In this document: in pieces, positions 1 to 8,846 of the stretch
How positions within the stretch are numbered: position 1 is the stretch's first letter
Layout of the letters: each line of letters begins with the position of its first letter
Source of the DNA: Streptomyces sp. NBC_00344
Lineage (GTDB): Bacteria > Actinomycetota > Actinomycetes > Streptomycetales > Streptomycetaceae
Length of the DNA: 64,000 nucleotides
Direction: 5' to 3'
Assembly: GCF_036088315.1 (NCBI RefSeq)
Contig: NZ_CP107996.1
Span: 62,001 to 126,000 of the forward strand
Notes under the pieces: generated by a model
Databases searched by the model: none
Seen by the model: only the letters and a program-made list of their open reading frames with translations
Told to the model about the DNA's origin: nothing
Position numbers and translations under genes: made by a program

Positions 1-414
1 CCCGTCCTCGGACCGCCCGGATGACGGGGCCAGGTTCGCCTCGGCGATCGCGTAGCGCAGACGGCCCCAGGGGGCGCCCTGCCGGAGTCGGCGACGCCTT
101 CGAGTACGCAGTGGCCGGCGAGACCATGTGCCTGACAAACGTCGACGCTTGGTCGAGCCCTGGTCACTTCGCGCGATGGGTGGGGGTGTGGCCGAGGCGG
201 CCGCAGGGCCGGTCGAGGGCGGGGCGGGACGGGGTGTTGCCGTGTACGCGTGGTGACGCGGAGTGGGAATCCGGGGGTGCTGGGGCCGGTGGTCTGTGAG
301 CTCGGGCATAGGGTCCGCGTCACATAGGACGGTGCTTAGTAGGCCCCCGGCGGGGCTTGCCCCCTTGCCGCACAACCTCTCCACACCCCTGTCCCTTTTG
401 TCACTATTTATGGT

Positions 415-618
415 CGTAGGTCACACGATTGCCAGCGGCCGGGACCGTCTCGCAAGGTGTTGGACGTACCGGGGAGCCGAGCGCCGGATCGGGCAGAGCA
501 CACCGCCCGCCATCCAGACACCGGCCCCACGACACGAACCAGGGCGCCAGCGCCTCACCCGTGTCGCCGACCCCCCAGTCGGCCTCCCCACGACGTCCCC
601 GAATGGAGAGGTACCCGC
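415..618 (+). promoter_or_regulatory. Long conserved leader of the transglycosylase gene; possible riboswitch
   Basis: About 200 bases lie between an AT-rich promoter-like patch (TATTTATGG near 406-414) and the ATG at 619. They contain several potential stems and a GGGGAGCC block, and have no ORF with coding character. Copy 2 keeps the leader unchanged. Streptomyces cell-wall hydrolase genes are known to carry c-di-AMP (ydaO-type) riboswitches, which makes that a reasonable idea here. I could not match the strongly conserved ydaO blocks, so this is inference only. Confidence 0.3.
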
Positions 619-1212
619 ATGACCGCCACCACCCGCCGCACCCTGAACCTCCGCAAGACCTCCGCGGCCGGCCTCGCCGCCTCCGCCGCCGCGGCCTGCG
701 CACTGACCCTGGCCCCGCACCCGGCCCACGCCGCCGAGCCCGTCCGCACCGCGCCCGTGTCGGCCTCCACCGTCACCGCCGCCCAGGTCGCCCAGCAGGC
801 CGACCACGCCGAGAAGACCGCCGCCGTGAAGAAGACCTCCGGCGCCAAGCACACCGACGCCGTGACCGAGATCGTCAAGAGCACGAAATACGGCAACAAC
901 CTCGACGGCTGGATCCGCGAGTCACTGGCCATCATGAAGGCCAAGCACATCCCCGGCAGCTACGACGGCCTGCACCGCAACATCATGCGCGAGTCCAGCG
1001 GCAACCCCAACGCCCAGAACAACTGGGACGTCAACGCCCAAAACGGCATCCCCTCCAAGGGCCTCCTCCAGGTGATCCAGCCCACCTTCGACACCTACCA
1101 CGTCAAGGGCACCAAGAACAGCCTCACCGACCCCGTCGCCAACATCGTCGCCGCAGCCAACTACGCCGCCGACAAATACGGCTCGATGGACAACGTCAAC
1201 TCCGCCTACTGA
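619..1212 (+). CDS. Secreted lytic transglycosylase (SLT domain), copy 1
   Basis: A 197-residue exported protein expected to cleave the glycan strands of peptidoglycan outside the membrane. The ATG at 619 follows a GGAGAGG ribosome site; the frame is open further upstream but without signal-peptide features. Residues 1-38 form a signal peptide (RTLNLRK basic start, long Ala-rich core, cleavage after AHA). Residues 40-85 are a low-complexity linker. The SLT-like domain follows, with MRESSGNP carrying the probable catalytic Glu125, then the NNWD and GLLQVIQPTF motifs and a NYAADKYG helix, ending in NSAY. Small SLT proteins of this type are common autolysins in Streptomyces. The near-identical copy at 61081 differs by one residue in the signal peptide. 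Confidence 0.87.
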   Translation: MTATTRRTLNLRKTSAAGLAASAAAACALTLAPHPAHAAEPVRTAPVSASTVTAAQVAQQADHAEKTAAVKKTSGAKHTDAVTEIVKSTKYGNNLDGWIRESLAIMKAKHIPGSYDGLHRNIMRESSGNPNAQNNWDVNAQNGIPSKGLLQVIQPTFDTYHVKGTKNSLTDPVANIVAAANYAADKYGSMDNVNSAY

Positions 1213-1294
1213 CCCAGCGGATCGACCACACACCCCACGACCACCTGAGTCCGTGGGACGGCCGGCTCCCCCAGGAACGGCAGGACTCAGGTCC

Positions 1295-1344
1295 CGGCAG
1301 GGGCTGGAACAGGTCCACCCACGAACCCACCCCAGCCCCTGCCG
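1295..1344 (+). terminator. Hairpin terminator after transglycosylase copy 1
   Basis: The arms CGGCAGGGGCTGG (1295-1307) and CCAGCCCCTGCCG (1332-1344) are perfectly complementary over 13 bp around a 24-base loop, with no U-tract. A second perfect 9-bp inverted repeat, CCTGAGTCC/GGACTCAGG (1244-1252/1283-1291), sits just before it. In copy 2 the left arm of the 13-bp stem has two changed bases (GG to CA at 61761-61762), so that hairpin is weaker. Confidence 0.7.
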
Positions 1345-1542
1345 TTCCCCCGCCGCTCGCACCCCGCACACTGCGACAGACCGCACCCACCGACCCGACA
1401 CAGATGGCTGCCGGCGCGGAGACCGGTGCCCTCGGGCTGCACAGAGGCACGATGCGGCGTCAGCTCCATCGCTCAGCCGAGGAGGAAGCGTCACCATGTC
1501 CAGGTCACCATGCGCCGCAGGCACCGGAGGCATACGGAGCGG

Positions 1543-1998
1543 TCAGACGCTGACGGTGCGAGGCGCGGTGACGGCGGGGCCGGCGCACTGCGCGTCGTAG
1601 TTGAGGCGCTTGAGCAGCAGGAGCATGCAGCCCCGGGTGAGCGCCACCTGGAAGATGGCGTAGGCGATGTCCGCGGTGATGGGGCCGTTCCGGTTGAGCA
1701 GGAACTGGCCGATGACCGGCGTCGTACCGCCCAGCAGCGTGCCGCACAGCTGGCAGCTTAGCGAGATGCCGGTGCAGCTCAGATGGGCGGGGAAGCGGCT
1801 CGCCAGCATGCGGGCAAGTTCGGCGTAGTGCGGGCAGTTCGGGATGGTGGCGACGGAGACACCGAGCATCGCCAGTTCGGGTGCCAGCACCACGAGCACG
1901 GCACGGGCCCAGCTCTCCATCCTGGTGGCGATGACCGCACCAAAGGGCTGCACGATGATCTGGGTGATGTTGGCGACGAGGATGACCGTGAGGCCAGG
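1543..1998 (-). pseudogene. C-terminal remnant of an MHS-type MFS transporter
   Basis: Read on the minus strand, the segment encodes about 150 residues resembling the last third of metabolite:H+ symporters of the major facilitator superfamily: hydrophobic stretches, then RFPAHLSCTGISLSCQ and GTLLGGTTPVI, which are the usual MHS 'facilitator' C-terminal motifs. A TGA at 1999-2001 closes the frame upstream and no start or N-terminal half exists. It is a decayed fragment. Confidence 0.7.
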
Positions 1999-2179
1999 TC
2001 AGCGGTGTGAACCATGGCGGCCTTGAACAGGGCACTCCCCCAGAACGCTCCATCGGTCGGACTCGGTTCCCGCCGGCGGCGAGGTAGGCGCTCGGATGCG
2101 GGCGCAGATGCCATGGTGACGTCATGTTCGCGATGCCAAGCACGTCAGGCCCCCAGGTCGGTGCCGTGCGGGGTCCCTC

Positions 2180-3646
2180 GTGAGAAGGAACGTCCTCTCG
2201 GGGTGGCTGGTTCGGCCAGTGGTTGGCGCATTGGGAGGTGGGGCCCGCGTCAGGATCGTGCTGGTGCTGGGCGGTGCTCTCGCTCTGAGCGGAGCGGACA
2301 ACGGGGCCGTCGCCGCCATCGCAGTCCCGCTGAAGGACGACCTCGGTATCAATAATACGCAAATCGGTCTGCTGCTCTCCGTCGTGACCCTTGCGGGAGC
2401 TCTGTGTACCTTGCCCGTCGGGCTCCTCACCGACAGGGTGTCACGCACCAGGCTGCTGGCTCTGAGCTCCGCTCTGTGGGGAGTCGCCACGTTCATGTCC
2501 GGGTTCGCCCCGTCATATACGTGGCTGTTGGTGTCACGTGCAGCACTCGGAGCCGTCAGCGCCACCGCGGGCCCCACCGTGGCCTCGCTGATCGGAGACC
2601 TGGTGCCCAACCGGGAGCGGGCGCGAATGTACGGGTTCATCCTCGGCGGTGAACTCGTCGGCACGGGCCTGGGGCTTGCCGTCTCCGGTGCCGTCGCTTC
2701 GGCCCTCGGCTGGCGGTTCGCCTTCTGGTGGCTGGCCATCCCGAGCGGTGTACTCGTATGGGCGCTCAGCCGCCTGCCCGAGCCGGAAAGGGGCGGGCAG
2801 GTAAAGCCGCAGCCGGCAGGCGAAGCCGGGACGGACGCCCCGCGGGAGCGCGGCGAATCCCCTCCGGAACCGGTGCGCGGGCTGGCCGAGCAAGCTGCCG
2901 AACGGGCCGGCGTACGCCCCGTCGGGCAACGTGTACTGCGGGACGACCCCCGGCAGTTCTCCCCGTGGCGCGCCATCCGATATGTGCTGCGGGTTCCCAC
3001 GAATCTCGTTCTGATCGTCGCCTCGGGCCTGGGCTACTTCTTCTTCAGCGGAATGCGTGCTTTCGCCCCTCTGTTCGCCACGGAGCACTACGGCGTAAGC
3101 ACGGCACTCGCCACCCAACTGGTGCTGGTGGTGGGCATCGGCGCGCTGGCGGGGGTGCTCGTCGGAGGACGGGTGGCCGATCGTCTGATGCGCCGGGGCC
3201 GCGCCAACGCCCGCGTCCTGGTTCCGACCGTGTGTCTGCTGGCCGTGCCGATTCTGCTGGCGCCGGCCACCCTTCTCACCTCGCTGCTGGTCGCGCTGCC
3301 GCTGCTGATGGGCGGGCTGTTCCTGCTGGGCGCGGTGAACCCGCCGCTGGACGCCGCGAGGCTGGACATCATGCATCCCTATCTGTGGGGGACGGCGGAG
3401 GGTGTACGGACCCTGCTGCGCACGCTCTGCGAGGCGGCGGCACCCACTGCCTTCGGATACGTGTCGGAGCACGCGTTCGGCGGCGGCGGAGCGGCGCTGG
3501 ACCGCACACTGCTGCTCTTCCTCCTCCCGCTGATCGCGGCCGGCCTCCTGGGGACGCTTGCCCTGCGCACCTACCCGCGTGATGTGGCAACGGCCGACGC
3601 ATCCGCCAGGGGGATCGCACGGCGTAGCGACGACAGCGCTCCTTGA
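2180..3646 (+). CDS. MFS transporter
   Basis: A 488-residue integral membrane protein with about 12 predicted hydrophobic segments. The MFS signature between helices 2 and 3 is visible as GLLTDRVSRTRLL (near residue 80), with LSSALWGVATFMSGFA and SRAALGAVSATAGPT in helices 3-4. A long charged loop (about residues 195-265) separates the two six-helix halves, and the second half repeats the motif as GGRVADRLMRRGR. The start is GTG (GTGAGAAGG). It most resembles spinster/drug:H+ antiporter-type MFS proteins; the substrate cannot be told from sequence. It is a single gene between two remnants. Confidence 0.88.
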   Translation: MRRNVLSGWLVRPVVGALGGGARVRIVLVLGGALALSGADNGAVAAIAVPLKDDLGINNTQIGLLLSVVTLAGALCTLPVGLLTDRVSRTRLLALSSALWGVATFMSGFAPSYTWLLVSRAALGAVSATAGPTVASLIGDLVPNRERARMYGFILGGELVGTGLGLAVSGAVASALGWRFAFWWLAIPSGVLVWALSRLPEPERGGQVKPQPAGEAGTDAPRERGESPPEPVRGLAEQAAERAGVRPVGQRVLRDDPRQFSPWRAIRYVLRVPTNLVLIVASGLGYFFFSGMRAFAPLFATEHYGVSTALATQLVLVVGIGALAGVLVGGRVADRLMRRGRANARVLVPTVCLLAVPILLAPATLLTSLLVALPLLMGGLFLLGAVNPPLDAARLDIMHPYLWGTAEGVRTLLRTLCEAAAPTAFGYVSEHAFGGGGAALDRTLLLFLLPLIAAGLLGTLALRTYPRDVATADASARGIARRSDDSAP

Positions 3647-3862
3647 GTGCCGACACGGTCACAGCCGCCGGGTAGCCGGGCAGGTGCAGCTACGAGATCG
3701 AAGCCCATCACCGGTTCGAACGCACCCTCGATACCTGCGGAGCCTCTGGCCCGCACGCGGAGGTGTACGGAAGCCGGCCCACGCCGTCGCCGAGCCGGAC
3801 GTCAGACCGTCAAGGGCGGGGGAAGGCTCAGGAGGCCGGAGTGGGCGGGGGCATCTCCTGCT

Positions 3863-4117
3863 CGGTCCAGATCGGGGGTCGAAGGTGCCGTACGGACAAC
3901 CCACGGTCAGCTCCTCTTCGCGCGGGAGTTCTCCGAGGTCGAGGCCGGAACGCTCGTTGGCGAGGCGCGCGACCGTGTCGTTGAGCCGGGCCAGCAGCTC
4001 GTCGCATTCGAGATCCAGCGAGGACAGTGAGTGGATGGCGGTTCGTATCTGCCCCATGGCCGTGGTCGCCTGGATACCTTTCCCCGAGTGACGGCCGACG
4101 GTGAAGGCCACACGGGG
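3863..4117 (-). pseudogene. Fragment of a PP2C (SpoIIE-type) phosphatase
   Basis: The minus strand encodes RVAFTVG, GKGIQATTAMGQIRTAI, SSLDLECDELLARLND and TVGCPYGTFDP in order. This is the central part of the PP2C-family SpoIIE phosphatase domain common in Streptomyces anti-anti-sigma control. The N-terminal sensor domains and the metal-binding C-terminus are missing, and the frame runs into unrelated sequence at both ends. It is one of three PP2C remnants in the window. Confidence 0.65.
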
Positions 4118-4758
4118 TGGACGATGAGGTGGGGCCGCAGCCGAGCCCGCTGGCCCCAGGCTCCCTGCTTCACACAACGCGCAGACAGCGCAGGTCAGTT
4201 GCTGCCACGGGGGAAGCAGTCACCAGGCTGCCTCCCGCCGCCACTCGCTCGGATGGGTTCCGGGTACGGACGGCTACTGCCCCCCCCACCCCCACCACAC
4301 ACACGAAGATCGCGAACACGAAGACCGCATGTGACCTCGGCCGGCGGCAGCCGCCCGATCAGCGCCGCAACCTGCGCAGGAACACCACCGACGTCTGAAG
4401 GGCAGGTCACCACTGTTGCCGGCCGAGAGGGAGGTACGGTGCACATCTGTCCCGTCTCCCGCAGATTGGTGGAGCGCAGCACGACCCTCGGCTCGGACAT
4501 GCCGGGCCGACACCCGAGGAACCGCGGACACCGGAGGCCTCCGCCGCCGAGCGCAGGGAACGCGCTCGCACCGGCCGGGGGAACCGGCGTCCGTGCGGGG
4601 GCGCGCCTCCCGGGAGCAGCTTCTCCCAACCCCTGAGAACCTCCCGGGCCAGGTCGCCCGGTGGTCCGCATGATGGCCGGCCAGGGACGCAGCGATGAGT
4701 CCTTCCGGCCCGGAGAGTCAGAGTCTCACCACCGTTGACGACAACACAGGAGGAACAG
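4118..4758. other. No gene recognised
   Basis: Several open frames cross this stretch on both strands, but their products are Arg/Pro/Gly-rich and lack domains or consistent codon bias. The run of C with CCACACAC near 4280-4305 is low-complexity. The end of the stretch holds the ribosome site of the next gene. Confidence 0.5.
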
Positions 4759-5403
4759 GTGGCTCAGCTGCTGAGAGTCCAGAACTTCAATGTCTCGAGT
4801 GACGGAATCGGTGCCGGTGAGGACCAGAGCCTCGAGCGACCGTTCGGTCACGTCGATCCCGAGAGGATGTTTGCCTGGGCCGGAGCCACGGCCAGTTGGC
4901 CCATGCGCACCGACTCCGGGGGGAGCCGTGGCCTCGATGACTACTTCACGCGGGACTTCGCGCGCAACATCGGCGCCGAGATCATGGGCCGAAACAAGTT
5001 CGGACCCGACCGAGGGCCCTGGCACGACCATGAGTGGCGCGGCTGGTGGGGTGACGAGCCCCCGTTCCACACCCCGGTGTTCGTCATGACCCATCACGAG
5101 CGTCCATCGTTCGCGCTCTCCGACACCACGTTCCACTTCGTCGGCGGCGATCCGGCGACAGTCCTCGAGCAGGCGCGGAAGGCGGCGCAGGGCAAGGACG
5201 TCCGACTCGGCGGCGGGGTCACCACCGTTCGGCAGTTCCTTGACGCCGACCTCGTCGACACCATGCATGTGGCGGTCTCGCAGGTGAAGCTCGGGTCCGG
5301 ATTGCGACTCTGGGAGTCACCCGATGAGCTGCTCGACCGGTTCCACCTCGAGGTCGTGCCCAGCCCGAGCGGCGTGACACACCACCTGTTCTGGCGGAAG
5401 TGA
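4759..5403 (+). CDS. Dihydrofolate reductase-family protein (RibD C-terminal-like)
   Basis: A 214-residue cytoplasmic protein of the dihydrofolate reductase/RibD C-terminal fold, which uses NADPH; the substrate is not known. Visible features are FNVSSDGIGAG at the N-terminus, an IMGRNKFGP nucleotide-site motif, VFVMTHHERPS, and GKDVRLGGGVTTVRQFLDADLVD with the usual glycine cluster, then LHHLFWRK-like ending. I chose GTG at 4759 because AGGAGG lies at 4748-4753; an in-frame TTG at 4735 has no ribosome site. It is a single gene followed by a large palindrome at 5536. Related Streptomyces proteins are annotated as DHFR family or bifunctional deaminase-reductase-like. Confidence 0.87.
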   Translation: MAQLLRVQNFNVSSDGIGAGEDQSLERPFGHVDPERMFAWAGATASWPMRTDSGGSRGLDDYFTRDFARNIGAEIMGRNKFGPDRGPWHDHEWRGWWGDEPPFHTPVFVMTHHERPSFALSDTTFHFVGGDPATVLEQARKAAQGKDVRLGGGVTTVRQFLDADLVDTMHVAVSQVKLGSGLRLWESPDELLDRFHLEVVPSPSGVTHHLFWRK

Positions 5404-5535
5404 CGCGATAGCCCACTCGGGGAACTCAGCACGGCCGAAGCCCCGTGGTCGATCGTGAGTTGCGAGCGAGTTACCGGTACCGCCCCAGTATTGGTCCACA
5501 GGCAGGTCCAGCCTACGCATCCGCTGGAGCCTGAG

Positions 5536-5573
5536 CCGGGCCCGCCCCGTGGCATGCCACGGGGCGGGCCCGG
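5536..5573. terminator. 38-bp perfect palindrome, probable terminator
   Basis: The 38 bases from 5536 to 5573 are fully self-complementary with no spacer; the centre is GGCATGCC and each arm is a GC-only run. It begins 133 bp after the DHFR-like gene. In RNA it would form a very stable hairpin (minus a minimal loop), which fits a Streptomyces terminator without a U-tract. A protein-binding or recombination role is also possible. Confidence 0.6.
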
Positions 5574-5816
5574 TGCGCCTCCAGGCCTCTGGCCTGCTGA
5601 ATCAGACCTCCTCGGGACGCGGATCCGCTCCCTGCGCGCACGCCGTGCGTGTTGAAGCGCCACTCGGGTACTCATTGTGGAACGGTGAGCTGCCGTCATC
5701 CAGGACCCCGTAAGCGGAGGGAACGCCCGCGAAGAAGGCGGCCTCCACCCGCCCGGTCCCGGCGACTTGATCGGAGCCCTGTCAACCGGCTGAGCACAGA
5801 TACGTCCTGGCGCGGA

Positions 5817-6290
5817 ATGCGGGAGAGGGAGTGGGTGCGTATCTCTGCGGCAATCGCCGATGTGCTTCCCGAGTGGGAGGCGTTCACTCATGCCGTACAG
5901 GCAAGGCGGCCCGATGACGGAACGTGGTGTGAAGCATGGACAGTGCGTGATGTGCTGATTCATCAAACCGGCAACGCCGAAGAGCTGGCTCGGGTCATCA
6001 CCGCCCACTTGGGGGGCGCGCCGGTGGGCCACTCGCGGATTTTGACCGGGAGGACCCCTACCGGGCCCTGACCTTTTCGGAACTCGGGTCAGCGTTCACC
6101 GCGCTCTGCGCCCACCTCGCCGAGATCACGCAAGCGGCCGCATCGGACCTGCCGCCCGGGACTGAGGTGATGTGGACCGGACGTTCGGTCACGGTGCCCT
6201 TCTTCGCTGAGCACATGCGCGAGGAACTGGTTTTGCATCGCTGAGACCTCACCGGGGACGACACCACCGCGGTGAAGGCACTGGTGTAGA
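5817..6290 (+). pseudogene. Mycothiol-dependent maleylpyruvate isomerase-family gene, broken
   Basis: From ATG 5817 the frame gives REREWVRISAAIADVLPEWEA and TWCEAWTVRDVLIHQTG, the start of the MDMPI/DinB-like fold with its metal-site His. The frame is lost near 6045; another frame continues with DPYRALTFSELGSAFTALC, VMWTGRSVTVPFFAEHM and REELVLHR. It then meets TGA at 6242 where the family has Trp (LHRWDL). At least one frameshift and one nonsense change are needed, and the C-terminal half is gone. Confidence 0.68.
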
Positions 6291-6307
6291 GGGAGCGGCG
6301 GTCCAAA

Positions 6308-6445
6308 GCGCTCGGGAGCGATCAGGTGCAGGTACCACTGCCCGTCGGGCACTCGGTGCCAGGCGGGGCCACTGAACACGGACCGCCAGTCGGTGGGTGG
6401 TGTTGCACCATCGTCGCGCCCGTCGCGGAACACGTAGCGCGCGGG
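6308..6445 (-). pseudogene. Fragment of a GH13 alpha-glucosidase
   Basis: The minus strand reads ARYVFRDGRDDGATPPTDW, then RSVFSGPAWHRVPDGQWYLHL and IAPE. This is the conserved stretch after the first catalytic-barrel strands of GH13 oligo-1,6-glucosidases/alpha-glucosidases, which normally continues into QPDLNW. Only about 45 codons survive, with no flanking GH13 sequence. Confidence 0.65.
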
Positions 6446-6899
6446 CGGGGCCGCGGGGGGTCCACGGGATCCGGGCTGTGTATGACCGCCTGATCCGGTT
6501 CTGGCTCACCGGAGCCCGCCCGGGGCGGCACGACGTGCTGGTCCACGCCCTCCCCGGCTTCCCGACTGTAGCCGTACGGTCATCTGCGCCATCCGGAGGA
6601 GTCCAAACGCGAACGCGGGCGTGACGGCGGGCACCGGCCGAACATTCTCATCGGCAAACGCACCGACACGAGCGGGGAAGCCGCACCCTGTCGGCGGAGA
6701 GGAAGGGTCGACCAACCGAAAACCGGGGACGAGCATGGCCGACGCAAGGTGTCCGTATAAAGATCAAGTTCAGGCTCGGCCATGGCACAGTAGCTCATAC
6801 GGATCATCCCGCCGCGCGGCCGCTCATCTCCCCTGTGACTGTGGGTTATGCCAACTTTCCCCTCGCCGCAATGCGGCGCGTACCCACAGGAGAACCCTG
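6446..6899. other. No gene recognised; leader of the next gene
   Basis: No frame here has family features. The last 150 bp are comparatively AT-rich (GTATAAAGATCAAG near 6755) and probably hold the promoter of the secreted protein gene at 6900. Confidence 0.45.
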
Positions 6900-7490
6900 A
6901 TGCATCACCGCGTCTTCCTGACCGCCTTCGCTCTGAGTACCGCCGCTGTTCTCGGCGGCACCGCCCCCACCGCCATGGCTGCCGACTCCCCGGCCAAGGA
7001 GGCCCGCATCGGTCTGATCGCCGACACCACCGCGAAGTGTCTCGGCATGTCCGACAAGGCGCCCCTCAAGGGCATACCGGACCTGACCACGTTCACGGCC
7101 AAGGACCTTGCCCGGCTGCGAGTCCCGGAGTACGCAAAGTGCGCCGAAGCCGTCAAGAACGACTCGGACAACCCGGTCAACGCGCTCATCGAAAAGCTGA
7201 AGTCGTCTGACGTCCTGAACGGGCTCGCCGTGTCGTCCGACGACCTTTCACCACAGTTCGGCCTCGTCGAGGGAGCGGCGCTCAACAAGGTCTGCGGCGA
7301 CCTTCCAGCCAAGCTCGGCCTCCAGACCGTCGTCGGCCTCGCCAACATCGCACTTCAGGACATCCCCATCCTGTCCACGCCGCACACCCAGCAGTGTGCC
7401 GACAACGTCTCCGCCGGCGAAGACGACCCGCTCACCCGGATCCTCAGTCAGATTCCGGAACTCAGCGGCAACGACATCGAGGACAACTGA
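6900..7490 (+). CDS. Secreted protein of unknown function
   Basis: A 196-residue exported protein. The ATG at 6900 has AGGAGA at a good distance. Residues 1-28 form a signal peptide (HHRVF basic start, hydrophobic core, AMAAD cleavage region). The mature part is mainly helical, rich in Leu, Asp and Lys, and has four Cys (contexts AKCLG, AKCAE, KVCGD, QQCAD) that could form two disulfides. The spacing suggests two related halves: each contains a Cys preceded by helical LRVPEY/LSTPHT-like segments. I do not recognise the family. It stands alone with a weak AT-rich promoter region upstream. Confidence 0.75.
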   Translation: MHHRVFLTAFALSTAAVLGGTAPTAMAADSPAKEARIGLIADTTAKCLGMSDKAPLKGIPDLTTFTAKDLARLRVPEYAKCAEAVKNDSDNPVNALIEKLKSSDVLNGLAVSSDDLSPQFGLVEGAALNKVCGDLPAKLGLQTVVGLANIALQDIPILSTPHTQQCADNVSAGEDDPLTRILSQIPELSGNDIEDN

Positions 7491-7826
7491 GACCGCAAGA
7501 CCCATTCTCAACGCCCCACACCAGCGGCTGAGAGCTGGGAGCCACGCAGCCGGCTGACCGAACAGCACCTCGTACTGGGCAGACCAAGCACCGCTGCTGT
7601 CCACTTCACAGGGGCCCGCGCATCCTCCGGTCCGACCTTCAACGGATTTCCGACCGGAGGCCGGTTCGGGCCCGTGGCCGGTCAGATTCGGTGGGACAGG
7701 CTCACACCCGGCGATCCGGGCTGACGCGCGCTCATGGGCCTGCCTGAGTCGGCGCAGAAGCGTCTCGGCGCGGCCAGGGGGTGAGGGTGTCGTCGTACGT
7801 GGCGGCGTGCCGGACTCCGGTGGGCT

Positions 7827-8021
7827 TCACCGCGAAATGCGCGCCCGCTCCCGCACGACATCGGCTGCGGGCTCGTCCTGCCGGAGCCCGAGAAAGCGTG
7901 GGCGCGACATCCCGTCACGGGTCCATTCGGTGAAGCCGATCTCCACCACGAGGACGGGCTCGACCCAGTGGACGCCCCGTTCCCGTACCGGCGTGGTGAA
8001 CGGCGCGGGCAGTACAGCTCC
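7827..8021 (-). pseudogene. C-terminal tail of an ATP-dependent DNA ligase (LigD type)
   Basis: In the minus frame ending with TGA at 7827-7829 the product contains VRERGVHWVEPVLVVEIGF, TEWTRDGMSRPRFLGLRQD and EPAADVVRE. This is the end of the oligonucleotide-binding domain of LigD-like ligases (V-E-F/I-x-E-W-T-x-D-G-x-x-R-x-P-x-F-x-G-L-R). The rest of the ligase is missing: just past 8021 the DNA belongs to an SDR remnant on the other strand. Confidence 0.68.
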
Positions 8022-8033
8022 GTACGGCCGAAC

Positions 8034-8733
8034 TCGACGTCTCCCACCAGAGCTCTCTCGACTCCGCGGTCGCGACGATCACCCAGGAAGCGCAGCTCGA
8101 CGTCGTCGTGCACAACGTTGGCCATATGGTGCTCGGCCCTACCGAGTCCCTTCACCCCGGAGCGGATCGCCGAGATCCATGACACCAACATGGTCTCCAT
8201 CCAACGGGTCGACCGAGCCGTACTCCCGCAGATGCGAGTGGCCGTGACGGCCTGCTCGTATGGGTGGGCTCCACCAGTACGTACGGCGGCACGCCCCCGT
8301 ATCTCGGGCCCCTACTTCGACGCCAAGGCCGCCACGGACCACCTGGCCAAGAGTTACGCCGTCGAGCTCGCCCGCTTCGGCAGCGACACTGCCCTCGTCG
8401 TCCCCGGCTCGTTCACATCGGGCACCAACCACTTCGCGCATGCCATGCAGCCACAGGACACCGCGACGGCGGAGGCGCACGACGCCTTCTACGCGAGCCT
8501 GATGGACGAGGTCGGCAAGCGGCTGGCCACCCTGGCGCCCCCGGACGCCGACGTCAACGAGGTCGCCCGCGCAATCGTCGCCATATCCCAAGGCAGCCGC
8601 CCCTTCGGCACCACCATCGGCCCGGCCGACGACGGATCCGAAAAAGGCCAGCGATGTGGCCGACCGCATCCGCGCCGACTTCTACGACCGCATCGGCCTG
8701 TCCGACCTGCTGACTCCCCGGGTGGACGGCTGA
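8034..8733 (+). pseudogene. Short-chain dehydrogenase/reductase gene, frameshifted
   Basis: Pieces of an SDR oxidoreductase follow one another in different plus-strand frames: LDVVVHNVGHMVLGPTE (the NNAG-like strand), PERIAEIHDTNMVSIQRVDRA, LLVWVGSTSTYGGTPPYLGP with the catalytic Ser region, then YFDAKAATDHLAKSYAVELA with the YxxxK pair. The end is DRIRADFYDRIGLSDLL before TGA at 8731. Frameshifts are needed near 8148, 8245-8310 and 8645, and the NAD-binding N-terminus is missing. Confidence 0.7.
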
Positions 8734-8846
8734 CATCGAGAGTCCGTCGCTGGGGCGGTGCTGAGGAACCGTCTCACTTGGTGTGTGGGTGCCGCGCCTG
8801 ACGGATGTCGGCAGCCCGATGGCAGGAAGGGGCTCGGTGGCGGCGA

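Larger units (their letters stand above)
171..1396 (+). repeat. 1.2-kb direct repeat, copy 1 (pairs with 60633-61855)
   Basis: From base 171 to about 1396 the sequence matches 60633 to about 61855 almost base for base, in the same orientation. The unit holds about 450 bp of upstream DNA, the transglycosylase gene and about 185 bp downstream. Differences seen are two upstream substitutions (near 231 and 389), one 3-bp deletion in the signal peptide of copy 2, one synonymous change (CAA/CAG) and a few changes after the stop codon. No transposase or terminal inverted repeat borders the unit. This looks like a recent segmental duplication or a gene-conversion pair. Confidence 0.93.

Noticed and set aside
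429..1553. 374-codon plus-strand frame across the transglycosylase gene
   Set aside because: The product is Arg/Pro/His-rich noise in the +2 frame of the real gene; the same shadow appears in the second copy.
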